Shown piece by piece: positions 13,722 to 15,312 of a stretch of DNA of 15,312 bases (position 1 is its first letter; every line of letters starts with the position of its first letter). The translations under genes and the position numbers were made by a program. Below the pieces are notes generated by a model. That model did not search any database. It was not told the DNA's origin and saw only the letters and a program-made list of their open reading frames with translations. The stretch is from an uncultured Nitrospina sp. (GTDB taxonomy: Bacteria; Nitrospinota; Nitrospinia; Nitrospinales; VA-1). The stretch covers positions 1 to 15,312 of the forward strand of contig CATMOP010000006.1 of assembly GCA_950072225.1 (NCBI GenBank), in the 5' to 3' direction.

Positions 13722-15035
13722 TTGATAGATCGATTGCGCCAGGATCCCAGATTTAGATGGGAAATGATCGTCTTAGGGTGCATGTACATTGGCTACGCGG
13801 CACTTTATATGTGCCGTAAGACCGTTGTGATTTCGGGCCCTGCAATGCTCGATGATCCTATGCTGGGCCTGACTAAAACCGCCTGGGGTGCAATTCTTGG
13901 CTGGGGTACAGCCGGTACGGTTGCTGGAAAACTCATTAATGGAGTTTTGGCCGACAGATTCGGCGGGCGACGGGTTTTTATTTTCTCCTTATCCCTTTGT
14001 ATGCTGGCCACGACTGTTTTCGGCACGATGTCAGGTGTGCTTTTTTTTTCAATCGCTTACTTTGTGGCGTTGTTTGGAAAATCTGCAGGCTGGCCCGCCA
14101 TGGCCAACCTCATTCGTATTTGGTATCCGCAGAATTGGCGCGGTCGAATATGGGGTATCATTTCGTCCAGCTCAAGGTTCAGTTCCGTGGTCACGACACT
14201 GGGACTAGGGAGTCTTTTTCTGGTGATGTCCTGGCAAGGTGTAATCGCTACCGCAGTTGCGATAGCCGGTGTCGTTCTTTTGGCCATCATTTTCATTCTG
14301 AAACAATCTCCAAAAGATGTGGGGTTGGAGGCAACGGCTGAAGAAAAAGAGGTCGAGAAAAAGCCCCATCCTCTGGATGATTTTACTTTGTCCCAAGCCT
14401 TGCTCTATTTTGCTAAAAGCCCCCGGGTTTGGCTGATCTGTTTAAGCATTACCTGCCTCACGGTTCTTTTTGAGTTCCAGGGTTTTATTCCCATTTATCT
14501 GAAAGAAACATTTGGATTGACCGCAGGAATCGCTGTGATGACAGCTTCTGCTTTTCCAATTGGTAGTTTGATTTCTGCGCTTTTAGGAGGATTTGTTTTC
14601 GACGTCATCAGTAAGAGAACCCGCATTTTTGTTCTCGGTGGCATGATGGTGTTTTCTACACTTTGTCTGGCGGCACTGCTGCTGATTCCCTCATTGGGAT
14701 TGACCCATACCTTGGCGCTCTGGACCACTTTAGCAGCCATAATGCTTTTTGGTGTGGCGATATCACCCTGTTATTACATCCCCATGAGCGTATTCGCCGT
14801 TGATTTTGGTGGCGTTCGCTGTGGCGTCCTGGTTGGAATTATAGATGCTGTGGGTTATTCATTTGCCATGGCTTTTGATTTCATCGGCGGTGCCGTGGCA
14901 GACCAGGCGGATGGCTGGGGCCAGTTTTTAACTATCTTACTGGCTGTTTCGGCCATCGGAGCGGTGGCACTATCGTTGTTTCTCATTCTCGAACATCGCG
15001 CTGATACACAGGAGTTAGAGATGGGAACCGAATGA
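13722..15035 (+). CDS. MFS transporter, OPA (GlpT/UhpT)-like family
   Basis: 437 aa with twelve hydrophobic segments split by a central charged loop (about 195-225, rich in Glu and Lys), the layout of the major facilitator superfamily. TTG at 13722 is the start, backed by AGAGGAG with a spacer of about 7 nt. Helix 1 contains GYAALYMCRK with R32-K33, matching the substrate-phosphate-binding Arg of the organophosphate:phosphate antiporters (R45-K46 of GlpT). The motif LADRFGGRR in loop 2-3 is the MFS signature. The second binding Arg known from GlpT helix 7 appears to be absent: the region before PIYLKE has no Arg. The substrate may therefore differ from a phosphoester. Its last four codons and stop lie in a repeat shared with the DUF2784 gene. 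Confidence 0.88.
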   Translation: MIDRLRQDPRFRWEMIVLGCMYIGYAALYMCRKTVVISGPAMLDDPMLGLTKTAWGAILGWGTAGTVAGKLINGVLADRFGGRRVFIFSLSLCMLATTVFGTMSGVLFFSIAYFVALFGKSAGWPAMANLIRIWYPQNWRGRIWGIISSSSRFSSVVTTLGLGSLFLVMSWQGVIATAVAIAGVVLLAIIFILKQSPKDVGLEATAEEKEVEKKPHPLDDFTLSQALLYFAKSPRVWLICLSITCLTVLFEFQGFIPIYLKETFGLTAGIAVMTASAFPIGSLISALLGGFVFDVISKRTRIFVLGGMMVFSTLCLAALLLIPSLGLTHTLALWTTLAAIMLFGVAISPCYYIPMSVFAVDFGGVRCGVLVGIIDAVGYSFAMAFDFIGGAVADQADGWGQFLTILLAVSAIGAVALSLFLILEHRADTQELEMGTE

Positions 15036-15081
15036 AAAACAAAACAACGAGAAAATGGACGCTAAGAATAAGCTCGACCAC
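15023..15081 (-). pseudogene. Truncated copy of the 5' end of the DUF2784 gene
   Basis: This 59-nt segment matches 13485-13546 in the same orientation, with a 22-nt exact core (15030-15051 versus 13495-13516) and one 3-nt gap. On the minus strand it reads GTG then VELILSVHFLVVLFF, versus VELVLILHFLVVLFF in the intact gene. Differences are mostly synonymous or conservative, as expected of a former coding paralogue. After residue 20 the similarity ends and the frame stops at TGA (14983-14985) inside the MFS gene. It is a remnant rather than a working gene. Confidence 0.6.
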
Positions 15082-15178
15082 AAACCCTAAATTATACGAT
15101 AAGTGGGGTAAGGTGTACTGGAAACTAATCTATAGTAATAATGAATGACTGATCCCAGCCCGGGCGAGTGAAAAAACC
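15082..15178. other. Intergenic region after the MFS gene
   Basis: No terminator hairpin with a T tract is seen after the MFS stop. AT-rich sequence around 15115-15145 (TATAGTAATAATGA) may hold a promoter for the last gene but no convincing pair of boxes was found. Confidence 0.3.
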
Positions 15179-15312
15179 ATGACAATATATTCGCAATTAG
15201 ATTTCGACGCTAAAAAATTCGTCACGGGCCAGATTAATGAAGAATGGCAACGATTCTTCAAGTTCAAAACCCATTATCACGACCGCTGTATCGGATATTT
15301 ATTTTTATTAAA
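15179..15312 (+). CDS. 5' end of an unrecognised cytoplasmic protein gene (runs off the window)
   Basis: ATG at 15179 opens a frame with no stop up to the window end, giving 44 complete residues. The peptide is hydrophilic with aromatic-rich stretches (EEWQRFFKFKTHYHDR) and no signal peptide. A weak ribosome site (GGGCGAG, 15162-15168) lies 10 nt upstream. I do not recognise the family from this fragment; it could also be a shorter protein ending just outside the window. Confidence 0.5.
   Translation, partial: MTIYSQLDFDAKKFVTGQINEEWQRFFKFKTHYHDRCIGYLFLL

Noticed and set aside
1..15312. CRISPR array, insertion sequence, prophage, toxin-antitoxin or defence genes
   Set aside because: No regularly spaced repeats, transposase, integrase or nuclease domains were found; the only tandem repeats are the 33-bp pair, the TPR units and the short FPxxE units.

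Overview
The window reads as a chromosomal segment of a Gram-negative, probably free-living bacterium. Four products carry Sec or lipoprotein signals, there are several small membrane proteins, and no transposase, integrase, phage gene, CRISPR array, rRNA or tRNA was found. The mix (orphan NuoF/HydB-like flavoprotein, TMTC-like TPR membrane protein, SGNH protein with a hydrophobic leader, virginiamycin-B-lyase-like propeller) reminds me of Nitrospinota. That is an impression from gene style, not a demonstrated assignment.

Layout. 1-1384: 3' part of a family 5 (OppA/DppA-type) solute-binding protein, convergent with a 609-aa NuoF/HydB-like iron-sulfur flavoprotein (1439-3268, minus), with a strong terminator between them. 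3269-3876: a 608-nt non-coding stretch with a 33-bp tandem repeat. 3877-4944 (minus): exported seven-bladed propeller, divergent from leucyl aminopeptidase pepA (5064-6587), which is followed by a four-helix membrane protein (6606-7082). 7083-7253: hairpins and no gene. 7233-8507: an AT-rich SGNH-hydrolase gene whose natural N-terminal leader is cut off by an in-frame TAA. 8588-8902: a small acidic protein with an 11-residue repeat. 8959-10854: a TMTC-like membrane protein with five near-identical TPRs. 10855-11138: a non-coding stretch with a complex inverted repeat and then a promoter. 11139-11417: a small lipoprotein. 11488-11667 (minus): a 59-aa two-helix membrane protein with a TTG start. 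11740-12492 and 12523-13062 (minus): two exported proteins in an apparent operon. 13172-13546 (minus): a DUF2784 protein divergent from an OPA/GlpT-like MFS transporter (13722-15035). 15179-end: the 5' end of an unrecognised gene.

The genes do not form one obvious pathway. Local units are pepA plus its membrane protein; the two secreted proteins and possibly the 59-aa protein on the minus strand; and the DUF2784/MFS divergent pair, which shares an inverted-repeat promoter region. I do not see a defence or biosynthetic system. The most unusual signals are: (a) direct repeats derived from the 5' end of the DUF2784 gene that bracket the MFS gene and include its stop codon; (b) the in-frame stop in the SGNH leader; (c) the unlisted 59-aa membrane protein; (d) the FPxEE 11-residue repeat protein; (e) the stand-alone NuoF-like protein with several conserved positions changed.
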